A DNA stretch of 64,000 bases from Mycolicibacterium elephantis DSM 44368 (GCF_004014805.1 NZ_ATDN01000005.1:87909-151908), one strand, 5' to 3'; numbered from the stretch's first letter, positions 45,389-58,748 are shown. Numbers and translations are program-made. The notes: generated by a model not told the origin, from the sequence alone.

Positions 45389-45397
45389 TGTGGATGA
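45389..45397 (-). promoter_or_regulatory. TTATCCACA-like box upstream of unit 1
   Basis: TCATCCACA on the minus strand, one mismatch from the DnaA-box consensus, in context CCCGGGCTGTGGATGA on the plus strand. The corresponding position of unit 2 has CCCGGCGCTGTGGATAA. It lies between the gene start and the upstream hairpin. Its role is unknown: promoter, operator or a site for the encoded protein are all possible. Confidence 0.45.
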
Positions 45398-45416
45398 GTA
45401 CGGCGTTGGGGAGCGA

Positions 45417-45484
45417 CGAGTGTGGGCTCGTGACACGCCCGAGGCGCTCCAGGCGTGCGGGTAACCCACGTTCGCGCGAAAAAG
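45417..45484. repeat. Hairpin repeat on the 5' side of unit 1 (inverted copy of 44334-44405)
   Basis: Inverse complement of the left hairpin: 24 of 24 bases identical at 45451-45474, the end CGAGTGTGGGCTC (45417-45429) identical over 13 bases, and the CTTTTTCGC edge also shared. The unit bounded by the two copies is 1,151 bp. Confidence 0.85.
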
Positions 45485-45515
45485 GGGTGTCGGGGGGCTC
45501 GCTTACAGTGGCAGC

Positions 45516-48500
45516 GTGTTCGTCACCGACGACCGCGTCATCTACAGCGCCTCGGACCTCGCGGCGGCGGCGCGCTGCGAGTACGCACTGCTGCGCGCGT
45601 TCGACGCGAAGTTGGGCCGCGGTCCTGCCGTCGAAACCGAAGACGACGAATTGCTCCGTCGCACCAGCGAGCTCGGCGACGCACACGAACAACGCATCCT
45701 CGACGACTTCATCGCACGCTACGGCGACGGCGTGGTCCGGATCGGCCGGCCTTCCTACACGCTGGCCGCCTTCGAAAAGGCCGCTCACGCCACCGCCGAA
45801 GCGTTCGCCAAGCGCCCGCCGGTGGTCTATCAAGCGGTGGTCATCGACGATCGGTTCGTCGGGTTCGCCGACTTCGCCGTCCTCGACGGGGACCGCTATC
45901 GCGTGTTGGACGCCAAGCTCGCCCGGCGGGCGAAGATCCAGGCGCTGCTCCAGATCGCCGGCTACGCCGACGCGCTTCGCCGAATGGGAGTGCCGATCGC
46001 CGAAACCGCCGGCCTGATTCTGGGCGACCGGACGACGGTCGACTACCCGGTCGACGATCTCGTCCCGGTGTACCGGCAGCAGCGCGACCACCTGCGTGAG
46101 CTGCTCGACACCCACCTGGCTTCTGGCGCTCCCGTCGACTGGGGCGATCCCGCGGTGGGTGCGTGCATGCGTTGCGAGTGTTGTGTGCCAAACGTCGTCA
46201 AGGACGACGACGTGCTGCTCGTGGCCGGTATGCGGTTGACGCAACGCGACACCCTCATCGACCACGGCATCGACACCGTCGCGAAGCTGGCTCGGTCGAC
46301 CGGCCCGGTCGACGGCATCGCGGGCAGTACCCTCGCCGGGCTGCGCACCCAGGCGCGCCTGCAGGTCGCCCAGCGCGACACCGGGCTACCTCAGTTCGAA
46401 ATCGCCGACGCCGACGCGCTCGGTGCACTTCCCGCCAAGAGCCGCGGCGATCTGTTCTTCGACTTCGAGGGCGACCCGCTGTGGACGGACGACGGCGTCA
46501 CCTGGGGGCTGGAATACATGTGGGGGGTGCTCGACGCAGCGGACAACTTCACCCCGCTGTGGGCCGAGGACCGCCGTTCGGAACGCAAAGCGTTCACCGA
46601 CTTCCTCCAGCTGGTGCGCAGGCGCCGCGAGAAGTTTCCCGACATGCACATCTACCACTACGCGGCCTACGAACGCACGAAGCTGCTGGAGCTGGCCGCC
46701 AGGTACGGGGTCGGAGAAGACGAGGTCGACGATCTGCTCCGGCAGGACGTGCTGGTCGACCTGTTCCCGATCGTCCGAAACAGCCTGAGGGTCGGCGCGC
46801 CGTCGTACTCGCTCAAGGCGTTGGAGCCGCTGTACATGGGCTCGGAGCTGCGTTCGGGGGAGGTGACCAACGCCGCCGCGTCGATCACCCAGTATGAGCG
46901 GTACCGCGCGCTTGTCGACGAGGGCCGCGCGGACGAGGCCGCCGCGGTGCTCAAGGAGATCCGCGATTACAACGAGTACGACTGCCGGTCGACTCGACGG
47001 CTGCGGGACTGGTTGCTGCTGCGGGCTTTTGAAGGCGGTGTCACACACCTGGCCCGGCCCGCCGAAAAGGGCGAAACGCTGCCGTCCCCTGACGAGACAA
47101 CGCAGAAGCTGATGGGGTTCGCGGGCGACGGGGTGAGCATCGATCGCACCCCTCAACAATGCGCTGCTGCGCTGATTCAAGCCGCGCGCGGTTATCTACC
47201 TCGTGAGCGGAAACCCTACTGGTGGGCCCATTTCCAACGGCTGAGCCATCCCGTTGATGAATGGGGCGACACGTCAGGGGTGTTCCTCGTGGACGACGCC
47301 GTCGTCGAGCAGGACTGGCACAAGCCGCCTCGAAAACGAAAGCACCGTAGGCAGCTTCGGCTGACCGGGGTGTTGGAGGGCGGCACGCTCGACTACAGAC
47401 CGCAGGCGCTGTACGACAGGCCGGCACCGCCCGGCCTCGACGACGAACACCCAGACCGCCGCGCCGCTCACGACGTGACGGTGAGCAACGTGACCGAGGT
47501 CGAGGGCGTGCCCGTCGAGGTCGTCATCGAGGAACTCGAACCGGACGCCGGGCCGTTTACCCATCTGCCGATGGCGTTAACGCCGGCCAAGCCGTTTCGC
47601 ACGGCCAAGCTCGAAGAAGCGATCGAGGCGCTGGCAACCGAGGCGGCGACCACCGTCGCCGACGGACGCCTTCCGCGGTGTGCGGTCGTCGACATCCTTT
47701 GCCGCGCAACGCCTACCCTCAAATCGGGAACCGGGCTGCCTCGTCTCGACAACGACATCGCTTCGATCACCGCAGCGGCATTGGACCTCGACCGGTCCTA
47801 CGTCGCCGTGCACGGTCCGCCCGGCACGGGCAAGACGTACACCGCCGCGCGCGTCATCAAATCCCTGGTCAACGACCACGGCTGGTGCGTCGGTGTGGTT
47901 GCGCAGTCACACAGCGTCGTCGCGCATCTGCTCAACAAGATCGTCGAGGCCGGTGTCGATCCTGCGTTGGTCGCCAAGAAGGCAAGCCAGGACTCGACGG
48001 GAAAAGACCGTTTCACGGTGATCGGCGACGACGACCACGCCACCTATCTCGCGCAGCACAAGGCGTGCGTGATCGGTGGCACGGCATGGGATTTCGCCAA
48101 TGACGCCCGTGTCGCCACGGAACATCTCGACCTGCTCGCGATCGACGAGGCCGGCCAGTTCTCCCTCGGCTACACGATCGCCGTCGCACGCGCCGCGCGC
48201 AACATCCTGTTGCTCGGTGACCCGCAGCAGCTCGGTCAGGTGTCGACCGGCAGCCACCCTGAACCCGTCGACCGCTCTGCGCTCGGCTGGTTGATGGAGG
48301 GCCACGACGTGCTGCCTGCCCAGTACGGTTACTTCCTCGAGCAGACCCACCGGATGCATTCCGAGCTGTGCCGCGTGGATTCCGCGCTGTCCTACGACAA
48401 GAGGTTGATTCCGCACCCGAAGACCGACAAGCGCACGCTGGCCGGATACCGACCCGGGGTGCACACCTTGTCCGTTGACCACGAGGGCCGCTCGACGTGC

Positions 48501-48944
48501 AGTCCGGAGGAGGCCGCGGTGATCGCCGCCGAGATCACGTCGCTGATCGGAGCGCGATGGACGGACGAGCACGGCACGCGCCCGCTGGAGCAGGCCGACG
48601 TGCTCATCGTCGCTCCCTACAACGCCCAAGTGCTGCAGCTGCGGTCGGCCCTGCAGGATGTCGGGCTCGACGATGTCCTCGTCGGCACCGTCGACAAACT
48701 GCAGGGCCGCGAGGCGCCGGTGGTGTTCGTGTCGATGACCGCCTCGGCGATCGAAGACATCCCCCGCGGGATGCCGTTCCTGTTGAACCGAAACCGGCTG
48801 AATGTGGCCATCAGTCGAGCCATGTATCGCACCGTGATCGTGCGCTCGCCGCTGCTGACGCACTATCTGCCGTCGACCCCTTCTGGGATGGTCGACCTGG
48901 GTGCGTTCCTGTCGCTGGCGCCGTGTGATACACCCGATCGGTGA
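45516..48944 (+). CDS. RecB-like nuclease / RNase-H-fold / SF1 helicase fusion (Rv1251c type)
   Basis: 1142-residue fusion. Residues about 10-220 form a TM0106/Cas4-like RecB-family nuclease (VLDAKLARRAKIQ; QIAGYADAL). A candidate iron-sulfur cluster is supplied by Cys in ARCEYALL and CMRCECCVPN (about 216-225). Residues about 305-500 form a DEDD-like/YprB-type RNase H exonuclease (LFFDFEGDPLW, YNEYDCRSTRR). Residues about 690-1130 form a superfamily-1 UPF1-like helicase (Walker A GPPGTGKTYTA, Walker B LLAIDEAGQFS, NVAISRAMYR). GTG start at 45516. A role in DNA/RNA processing is inferred. The next gene overlaps by four bases (GTGA). Confidence 0.87.
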   Translation: MFVTDDRVIYSASDLAAAARCEYALLRAFDAKLGRGPAVETEDDELLRRTSELGDAHEQRILDDFIARYGDGVVRIGRPSYTLAAFEKAAHATAEAFAKRPPVVYQAVVIDDRFVGFADFAVLDGDRYRVLDAKLARRAKIQALLQIAGYADALRRMGVPIAETAGLILGDRTTVDYPVDDLVPVYRQQRDHLRELLDTHLASGAPVDWGDPAVGACMRCECCVPNVVKDDDVLLVAGMRLTQRDTLIDHGIDTVAKLARSTGPVDGIAGSTLAGLRTQARLQVAQRDTGLPQFEIADADALGALPAKSRGDLFFDFEGDPLWTDDGVTWGLEYMWGVLDAADNFTPLWAEDRRSERKAFTDFLQLVRRRREKFPDMHIYHYAAYERTKLLELAARYGVGEDEVDDLLRQDVLVDLFPIVRNSLRVGAPSYSLKALEPLYMGSELRSGEVTNAAASITQYERYRALVDEGRADEAAAVLKEIRDYNEYDCRSTRRLRDWLLLRAFEGGVTHLARPAEKGETLPSPDETTQKLMGFAGDGVSIDRTPQQCAAALIQAARGYLPRERKPYWWAHFQRLSHPVDEWGDTSGVFLVDDAVVEQDWHKPPRKRKHRRQLRLTGVLEGGTLDYRPQALYDRPAPPGLDDEHPDRRAAHDVTVSNVTEVEGVPVEVVIEELEPDAGPFTHLPMALTPAKPFRTAKLEEAIEALATEAATTVADGRLPRCAVVDILCRATPTLKSGTGLPRLDNDIASITAAALDLDRSYVAVHGPPGTGKTYTAARVIKSLVNDHGWCVGVVAQSHSVVAHLLNKIVEAGVDPALVAKKASQDSTGKDRFTVIGDDDHATYLAQHKACVIGGTAWDFANDARVATEHLDLLAIDEAGQFSLGYTIAVARAARNILLLGDPQQLGQVSTGSHPEPVDRSALGWLMEGHDVLPAQYGYFLEQTHRMHSELCRVDSALSYDKRLIPHPKTDKRTLAGYRPGVHTLSVDHEGRSTCSPEEAAVIAAEITSLIGARWTDEHGTRPLEQADVLIVAPYNAQVLQLRSALQDVGLDDVLVGTVDKLQGREAPVVFVSMTASAIEDIPRGMPFLLNRNRLNVAISRAMYRTVIVRSPLLTHYLPSTPSGMVDLGAFLSLAPCDTPDR

Positions 48945-50290
48945 ATTTGTCCGAGCAGCTGGCCGGGATCGTCGGCGCGGGCCACGTCAGCACCGACCCC
49001 GACGTGCTGGCCGGGCGCAGCGTCGACCACACCGGCCGCTACCGAGGCAACGCGACCGCGCTGGTGCGGCCGGGCACCGCCGACGAGGTGGCCGCGGTGC
49101 TGCGAACCTGCCGCGACGCCGGCGTCTGCGTCACGGTGCAGGGCGGCCGGACGTCGTTGGTGGCAGGCACCGTGCCCGAGTACGATGACGTGCTGCTGTC
49201 CACCGAACGGCTGTGTGACGTCGGCGAAGTCGACGTCGTCGAGCGGCGGATCACCGTCGGGGCCGGGGTGACGCTGGCCGAGGTGCAGCGCGCGGCCGCC
49301 GCGGCGGGCCTGGTGTTCGGCGTGGACCTGGCCGCCCGGGACACCGCCACCGTCGGCGGCATGGCGTCGACGAACGCCGGCGGGTTGCGCACCGTGCGCT
49401 ACGGCAACATGGGCGAACAGGTCATCGGGTTGGACGTGGCGCTGCCCGACGGCACGGTGTTGCACCGGCACAGCCGGGTGCGGATGGACAACACCGGATA
49501 CGACCTCGCGTCGCTGTTCGTCGGCGCCGAGGGCACGCTCGGCGTGATCACCGGGCTGGATCTGCGGCTACACCCTGCGCCGCCGCACCGGGTGACCGCG
49601 ATCTGCGGGTTCGCCGAGTTGGACGCGCTCGTCGAAACCGGCCGTCTTTTCCGCGATCTGGACGGCATCGCGGCACTGGAGTTGATCGACGCCCGCGCCA
49701 GCGCGCTGACCGCCGAGCACGTCGGCGTGCCCGCACCCGTCGACGGCGCATGGCAGCTGCTGATCGAACTGGCCGGCGACACCGACCAGACCGAGCGGCT
49801 GGCCGGCGTGCTCGACGGCGCCCGGCTGTCCGCCGAGCCGGCGGTCGGCGTGGACGCGTCGGCACAGCAGCGGCTGTGGCAAGTGCGCGAAGCGGTCGCC
49901 GAGGTGCTCGGCGTGTACGGCCCTCCGCTGAAATTCGATGTCTCCCTGCCGCTTTCGGGCATATCAGAGTTCGCCGAGGACGCGACGCGGCTGGTTGCCG
50001 AGCACGCGCCAGAGGCGATCCCGGTGTTGTTCGGCCACATCGGCGAGGGCAACCTGCACCTGAACGTGTTGCGCTGCGGGCCCGACGCGGAGCGCCAGCT
50101 CTACGCGCCGATGATGGCGTTGATCGCGCGGCTCGGCGGCAACGTCAGCTCTGAGCACGGCGTCGGCACCCGCAAGCGCGACTACCTCGCCATGTCACGC
50201 ACCGACGTCGACATCGCGGCCATGCGGACGGTCAAGTCGGCGTTCGACCCGACCGGATATCTCAACCCCGCGGTGCTGTTCGGCAGATAA
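48941..50290 (+). CDS. FAD-linked oxidase, D-2-hydroxyacid dehydrogenase-like
   Basis: 449-residue VAO-family flavoprotein, a second GlcD-like enzyme in the window (compare 36721-38091). It has FAD-binding VTVQGGRTSLVAGTVPE and ATVGGMASTNAGGLRTVRYG, plus C-terminal FGHIGEGNLHLNVLR and SSEHGVGTRKRDYL, giving the His/Glu ligands of D-lactate/D-2-hydroxyglutarate-type dehydrogenases. GTG at 48941 overlaps the helicase gene stop. Co-transcription with a nucleic-acid enzyme is unexpected and may be accidental. The end lies 10 bases from a family A hairpin. Confidence 0.87.
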   Translation: MNLSEQLAGIVGAGHVSTDPDVLAGRSVDHTGRYRGNATALVRPGTADEVAAVLRTCRDAGVCVTVQGGRTSLVAGTVPEYDDVLLSTERLCDVGEVDVVERRITVGAGVTLAEVQRAAAAAGLVFGVDLAARDTATVGGMASTNAGGLRTVRYGNMGEQVIGLDVALPDGTVLHRHSRVRMDNTGYDLASLFVGAEGTLGVITGLDLRLHPAPPHRVTAICGFAELDALVETGRLFRDLDGIAALELIDARASALTAEHVGVPAPVDGAWQLLIELAGDTDQTERLAGVLDGARLSAEPAVGVDASAQQRLWQVREAVAEVLGVYGPPLKFDVSLPLSGISEFAEDATRLVAEHAPEAIPVLFGHIGEGNLHLNVLRCGPDAERQLYAPMMALIARLGGNVSSEHGVGTRKRDYLAMSRTDVDIAAMRTVKSAFDPTGYLNPAVLFGR

Positions 50291-50300
50291 CGTGGGCAGC

Positions 50301-50361
50301 CGCGAGCAGACGTGAAATCCCCCAAAATAGCTACTTTTAGGGGGTTTCACGTCTGCTCGCG
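50301..50361. repeat. Dispersed hairpin repeat, family A copy 3
   Basis: Outer arms CGCGAGCAGACGTGAAA (50301-50317) and TTTCACGTCTGCTCGCG (50345-50361) are perfect 17-base complements. The inner stem is CCCCCAAAA/TTTTAGGGGG with one bulge. It separates the FAD oxidase and MFS genes, which converge here. Confidence 0.85.
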
Positions 50362-50370
50362 AGACAATGG

Positions 50371-52497
50371 TTAGTCGCTCCACGGCAGCGAATGCCTGCC
50401 GTGGCGCGGCCGGTCGTCCGGGTCGTCGTCGCGAGCGTGTCTGCCGTGCGACTGAAACCAGAACGGCCGCGACTCGTGCGCCTCGTCTGCGCGGTGGTGG
50501 CGGGAACGCCGATGATGATGATGCTCGGTCGGCATCTCGTACGACTCGGCGAAGGGCGAGCGCGGCTCGGCGAGCGGCCTGCGGCCCATCGGCCGGAACC
50601 GCTGCTTGTCGTCGATGTGAAAACCGTTGTGCGCGAATCCGATCGGTTCGGGCTTGGTCGACGTCGACGGTACCGGAGGGACGTCTTCGAGCATCTGGTC
50701 GAGGATGGCGCGCCACGGCTCGTCCTGCTCGGGTTCGCCCGGTTCCTCGTGTCGCCAGTGCCACGATGCGCCCGGCGCCTGCACCGGCGGGGCGCCTTGT
50801 GCCGCGATGGGATCGGTCGGCGCTTCGGTGTCGCCGTGCGGCGCCGGCCCCGGTTCGGGTTCGGGTTCGGGTTCGTCCCACGACACCGTGTACTCGAGGT
50901 AGTCATCGTGGTCGTCGACGAACGTCTCGTCCCCGCCGTAGTCGACGGCCAGACCGGCGTCGCGGTGGGGATCGTCGAGCTCGTCGGCCGGGTCACGTTG
51001 GAAACCCAGCAGAAACAGTGCCAGCACCACCCCGAACAACGCGACGAACGCGGGCAACAACATCGCCTGCGACATGGCCGCGGCGAACGGCGTGTGGAGA
51101 AAGCTCGGCAGCTGCATGACACCGCCCGACGCCCGGGTGGCCTCGTCGGCCGCCGGCGGCATCACCGCGCCGATCCGCCAGGTCATGAACGCGGCTATAC
51201 CGGCGCTACCCAACACCGACCCGACCTGGCGAGTGGCGTTGTAGACACCCGAGCCCGCGCCCGCCCGGTCGATCGCCAGATTGCGCGTCGCAGTCGCGGC
51301 CAGCGGCGACCAGATGAACGCCATCCCGACGCCGGTCACCGTCAACGGCACCGCGATCCGCCAGATCGGCGTGGTCGGTGTCATCTCGATCGACAGCCAC
51401 GTCATCGAAATGGCCAGCACCGAGAAGCCGAATCCCACCACCGGCCGAGGATGCGAGCGGTCGACGATCTTGCCGACGAACGGTGCCAGCACACCGCTAA
51501 CGATCGCCATCGGCGCCATCAGCAGCCCCGAGCGGGTCGGCGAAAGCCCGCACACCGCTTGGGCGTAGAACATGATCGGCACCATCATGCCGGTCACGAC
51601 GAAACCGACCGTGGCGACGCCGAGGTTGGAGAGGTAGAAGTCGCGGTCGCGGAAGATCTCCAACGGGATGAGCGGTTCGTTGGGGTTGACCGACTGCCAG
51701 ATCAGGAACGCGGCCATGAACCCGATGCCGCCGGCGATGGTTCCCCACACCCACGGCGCCCATCCGCTCGACTCCCCCTCCTGCAGGGCGAAGACGATCA
51801 TGAACATGCCGATGCCCGACAGCAGCATCCCGGGCAGGTCGAACCCCTGCTTGCGGGTGGGCAGGTCGGGCACCAGCCGGGCGGCCAGCGCGACGCCGAG
51901 CACGCCGACGGGCACGTTGACGAAGAAAATCCATTGCCAGCCAAGGCCGTCCACCAGGAAGCCACCGGCCAGCGGACCGACCAGCGTCGCGACGCCGGCC
52001 GTCGCGCCCCACACCCCCATCGCGACGCCGCGACGATCCGCCGGGAAGATGCGCGTGATCGTCGACAGCGTCTGCGGCGTCAACAACGACGCGCCCAGCC
52101 CCTGCAGCACGCGGGCACCTATGAGCATGCCGATGGTGTCGGACAGACCGCACCACAGCGAGGCGGCGGTGAACACCGTCAACCCGATCAGGTAGATATT
52201 CCTCGGGCCGAATCGGTCGCCGAGCCGACCGGCCACCAACAGCGGCACCGCGTAGGCCAGTAGGTAGGCGCTGGTCACCCAGATGACGGCGTCGTAGCTG
52301 GCACCCAGTTGATCCATCAGCGACGGATTGGCGACCGCCACGATGGTCGCGTCGACCAAGATCATGAAGAAGCCGACCATCATCGCCCACAGCGCACTCC
52401 ATGCGTTTCCGGAGTCGGCGGGTTCCAGCGGGGCGCTGAGTCCGAACCGCGCCGCGGAGGCGCGGCCCGTTGGCCGAGGAGTCAAGTGTGAGGACAT
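50371..52497 (-). CDS. DHA2-family MFS exporter with long acidic/His-rich tail (Rv1250 type)
   Basis: 708-residue drug:H+ antiporter-like exporter with 14 helices (EmrB/QacA group), longer than the usual about 520-580. Motif A is [12 protein letters not shown], and motif C is [16 protein letters not shown]. The last about 200 residues are a cytoplasmic low-complexity tail rich in Asp/Glu/Pro (for example [12 protein letters not shown]) ending with a His-rich stretch ([12 protein letters not shown]) and SLPWSD. The tail has no known domain and may be regulatory or metal-binding. ATG 52497. A separate Bcr-type exporter gene lies upstream on the same strand. Confidence 0.87.
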   Translation of the reverse strand: MSSHLTPRPTGRASAARFGLSAPLEPADSGNAWSALWAMMVGFFMILVDATIVAVANPSLMDQLGASYDAVIWVTSAYLLAYAVPLLVAGRLGDRFGPRNIYLIGLTVFTAASLWCGLSDTIGMLIGARVLQGLGASLLTPQTLSTITRIFPADRRGVAMGVWGATAGVATLVGPLAGGFLVDGLGWQWIFFVNVPVGVLGVALAARLVPDLPTRKQGFDLPGMLLSGIGMFMIVFALQEGESSGWAPWVWGTIAGGIGFMAAFLIWQSVNPNEPLIPLEIFRDRDFYLSNLGVATVGFVVTGMMVPIMFYAQAVCGLSPTRSGLLMAPMAIVSGVLAPFVGKIVDRSHPRPVVGFGFSVLAISMTWLSIEMTPTTPIWRIAVPLTVTGVGMAFIWSPLAATATRNLAIDRAGAGSGVYNATRQVGSVLGSAGIAAFMTWRIGAVMPPAADEATRASGGVMQLPSFLHTPFAAAMSQAMLLPAFVALFGVVLALFLLGFQRDPADELDDPHRDAGLAVDYGGDETFVDDHDDYLEYTVSWDEPEPEPEPGPAPHGDTEAPTDPIAAQGAPPVQAPGASWHWRHEEPGEPEQDEPWRAILDQMLEDVPPVPSTSTKPEPIGFAHNGFHIDDKQRFRPMGRRPLAEPRSPFAESYEMPTEHHHHRRSRHHRADEAHESRPFWFQSHGRHARDDDPDDRPRHGRHSLPWSD

Positions 52498-52582
52498 CTC
52501 GAATCGACTAGGTCTGTGACGGTTCAGCCGACGCTACGGAGCTTGTGTGGCCCCGACAAGTCGGGACACACGCTCGACAGGG

Positions 52583-53890
52583 TCAGGCGGGTTCAGGGAC
52601 GGCGTCGCCGATGACCCCGTCCGCGCGTTCGACCGCCGACGCCCCGTCTGCATGGTGATATCCGCCGCGCAGCGCGGGAGCCAGCGCGAACAACGCGACC
52701 ACCATACCCATCGTCATGACGGCCGACAGTGCGATCGCGTCGTTGCCGAGCACACCGACCAGCGGCGCCACCGCCGCACCCAACCCGAACTGCGCCGCGC
52801 CCAGCAGCGCGGCCGCCGTGCCCGAGGCCTCCGGATGCCGCGACAACGCGACCGCGGGCGCGTTCGGCAGGACCAGCCCCATGGCGGCCAAGATCGCCCA
52901 CACCGGAACCAGGAAACCGAACAACCCACCGACGCCGGTGACCGACAACCCGATGAAGACGACACCGGCGGCCGTCGCGGCCACCAGCGCCCACAGCATG
53001 ATGGTGCGCGGGGCGAACCCCCGCAGCAGCACGACGTTGAACTGCGTCGCGCCGACCAACGCGATGGCACCGGCCGCGAACACCAACGCGAACGCCTGCT
53101 GGTCGAGACCGTAGCGACCCTGCAGCACGAACGACGCGCCCGCGATGTAGGCGAACAGGCCCGACATGCTCATCGCGGCGACCAAGACCAGACCCAAAAA
53201 GCGCATGTCGCGCAGCAATTGGCCGTACGTGGCGGCGATGCCGCGCACCTTCAGCGGCCTGCGATGCGAGACGGGCAACGTCTCGGGCAGCGCCAACGCG
53301 GCGACCAGCAGCAGCGCGCCGGCCAGGACCACCAGCGCGGCGAACACCCAGTGCCAGGAGGCCTTCAACAGCACCGCGGCCCCCAGCGACGGCGCCAGCA
53401 CGGGCGCGACGCCGAGCACCAGGATCAACCGCGACATCACGGTCGCCGCCGCCGATTCGGTGAACAGATCGCCGACCACGGCGATCGCCACCACCGCGGC
53501 CGCGGCAGCGCCCATCCCCTGCAGCCCGCGCGCCAGTCCCAAGACCGTGATGTCGGGCGCGAACAGGCACAACAGCGACGCCACCATGTGCAGCGCGATG
53601 CCCACCATCAGCGGGCGGCGCCGGCCCAGCGAGTCCGACAGCGGGCCCACGATCAGCTGCCCGAGCGCCAGACCCGCCAGCGTTCCGGTGAGCGTGAGCT
53701 GCGCGACCGAGGACGACACCCCGAGCTGCTCGCCGATGTCGGGCAGGGCGGGCAGGTACATGTCGATAGTGAGCGGCCCGAGCGCCACCATGACGCCCAG
53801 TACGAGGATCATCCGGAGGCGGCTCGGCGGCTCGACTCCCGAGGTCTGGAAGTCCGCGCGCGTCAAGTCCACAGCCGCTGATGTTGCCAC
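52583..53890 (-). CDS. Bcr/CflA-family MFS drug exporter
   Basis: 435-residue 12-helix antiporter of the DHA1/Bcr-CflA class. It begins MATSAAVDLTRADFQTSGVE with a cytoplasmic N-terminus. The characteristic first-helix motif is LGPLTIDMYLPALPDIGEQL, motif A is GPLSDSLGRRRPL, and motif C is ILVLGVAPVLAPSLGA. Substrates unknown, but related pumps move bicyclomycin, chloramphenicol or cysteine. The last gene-free bases upstream contain a GAAAATG/CATTATTTTC weak palindrome. Confidence 0.88.
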   Translation of the reverse strand: MATSAAVDLTRADFQTSGVEPPSRLRMILVLGVMVALGPLTIDMYLPALPDIGEQLGVSSSVAQLTLTGTLAGLALGQLIVGPLSDSLGRRRPLMVGIALHMVASLLCLFAPDITVLGLARGLQGMGAAAAAVVAIAVVGDLFTESAAATVMSRLILVLGVAPVLAPSLGAAVLLKASWHWVFAALVVLAGALLLVAALALPETLPVSHRRPLKVRGIAATYGQLLRDMRFLGLVLVAAMSMSGLFAYIAGASFVLQGRYGLDQQAFALVFAAGAIALVGATQFNVVLLRGFAPRTIMLWALVAATAAGVVFIGLSVTGVGGLFGFLVPVWAILAAMGLVLPNAPAVALSRHPEASGTAAALLGAAQFGLGAAVAPLVGVLGNDAIALSAVMTMGMVVALFALAPALRGGYHHADGASAVERADGVIGDAVPEPA

Positions 53891-53930
53891 GAAAATGGTT
53901 AGCGTCGCTTCTCATTATTTTCTTCCCCGA

Positions 53931-53958
53931 TCGGCCACACAGTGTCGGCCACACAGTG
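53931..53958. repeat. 14-bp perfect tandem repeat upstream of divergent genes
   Basis: TCGGCCACACAGTG occurs twice in direct tandem (53931-53944 and 53945-53958) in the region between the Bcr-type gene and the Rv1249c-type gene. It could be an operator or a slippage product. Confidence 0.75.
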
Positions 53959-54047
53959 AGCGCAATCACGACGGGCACGCGGGCGCGCCGTCGTTCGTTG
54001 GTTGAACGGATAGCCTGAAGCCAGCCGTTCGGACAGGGAGGCCGCCC

Positions 54048-54797
54048 ATGAGTGCCCGGTCAAGGGCCAAGAAACAGCTGCCTGCTGCCGACGGCGGCCC
54101 CGAGGATCCCGGCGCCGCCGCCAAGGTGCTTTCCGGGATCATCGAGCGGGGTTCGCGCGTGCAGACCCCGGCGGTCAAGGCCTACGTCGCTCGCATCCGG
54201 GACCGCGATCCGGGTGCCACCCCTGCCGAGATCATCAAAAAGCTTGAGACGCAGTATCTGGCGGCGGTGATGGCCAGCGGCGCGGCCGTCGGCTCCGCGG
54301 CGGCGGTTCCCGGTATCGGCACGTTGACGGCACTGTCGGCCGTCGCCGGTGAGACGGTGGTGTTCTTGGAGGCGACGGCGCTCTACGCGCTGGCCGTCGC
54401 GGAGGTGCACGGAATTCCGGCCGAGCACCGCGAACGGCGCCGGGCCATGGTGCTGGGGGTCCTGGTCGGCGAGGACGGCAAGGCGGCGCTCTCCGACCTG
54501 GTCGGGTCGGGCCGCACCAGCGGCGCGTGGGTCGCCGACGGCGCGGCGACGCTGCCGCTGCCTGCGGTGTCTCAGTTGAACTCCCGGCTGGTGCGCTACT
54601 TCGTGAAGCGCTACACGCTGAAGCGCGGCGCGATCGCGTTCGGCAAGCTGCTGCCGGTGGGTATCGGTGCCGTCGTCGGCGGTGTCGGCAATCGGCTGAT
54701 GGGCAAGCGCATCGTCGCCAACGCGCAAAAGGCGTTCGGCGAGCCGCTCGCGCGCTGGCCGGCCACGCTGCATGTCCTGCCGGCGCCACGAAACTAG
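54048..54797 (+). CDS. Conserved membrane-associated protein (Rv1249c type)
   Basis: 249 residues, function unknown. A basic N-terminus (MSARSRAKKQLPAAD) precedes a helical region. Two hydrophobic Gly/Ala-rich segments (about 74-110, AAVPGIGTLTALSAVAGETV; about 200-225, LLPVGIGAVVGGVGNRLM) suggest membrane insertion or EcsC-like packing. The gene is conserved next to kgd in mycobacteria. ATG 54048 with GGGAGG ribosome site. Faces kgd across 167 bases that show no other clear feature. Confidence 0.75.
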   Translation: MSARSRAKKQLPAADGGPEDPGAAAKVLSGIIERGSRVQTPAVKAYVARIRDRDPGATPAEIIKKLETQYLAAVMASGAAVGSAAAVPGIGTLTALSAVAGETVVFLEATALYALAVAEVHGIPAEHRERRRAMVLGVLVGEDGKAALSDLVGSGRTSGAWVADGAATLPLPAVSQLNSRLVRYFVKRYTLKRGAIAFGKLLPVGIGAVVGGVGNRLMGKRIVANAQKAFGEPLARWPATLHVLPAPRN

Positions 54798-54964
54798 CGG
54801 CGGAAACGAGTTGCGTGGAGCACGATGGCCATAACGTCGTTGTCGTGGCTTGGCCGTTGCTTCGGCGCTAGCCTTTAGGGCGGCGGAAAGGCGGGTAACC
54901 GCATAGAACCTGGCGAGCGTTTTCCTGCGCTTGCGCGACGCGAGAATCGAGGCGAGTAGCTACC

Positions 54965-58744
<3,780 letters not shown>

Positions 58745-58748
58745 GGGT

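Noticed and set aside
18516..50361. Family A hairpins as a CRISPR array or a transposon with inverted ends
   Set aside because: Copies are single and 12-20 kb apart, with no spacers, cas genes or transposase between them.
53891..53922. GAAAATG...CATTATTTTC as a Zur/Fur-type box upstream of the Bcr-type exporter
   Set aside because: Arms are unequal and spacing unlike known Zur boxes; too weak to list.
54798..54964. A riboswitch or leader RNA before kgd
   Set aside because: No conserved aptamer-like pairing or long hairpin was found in the 167 bases.
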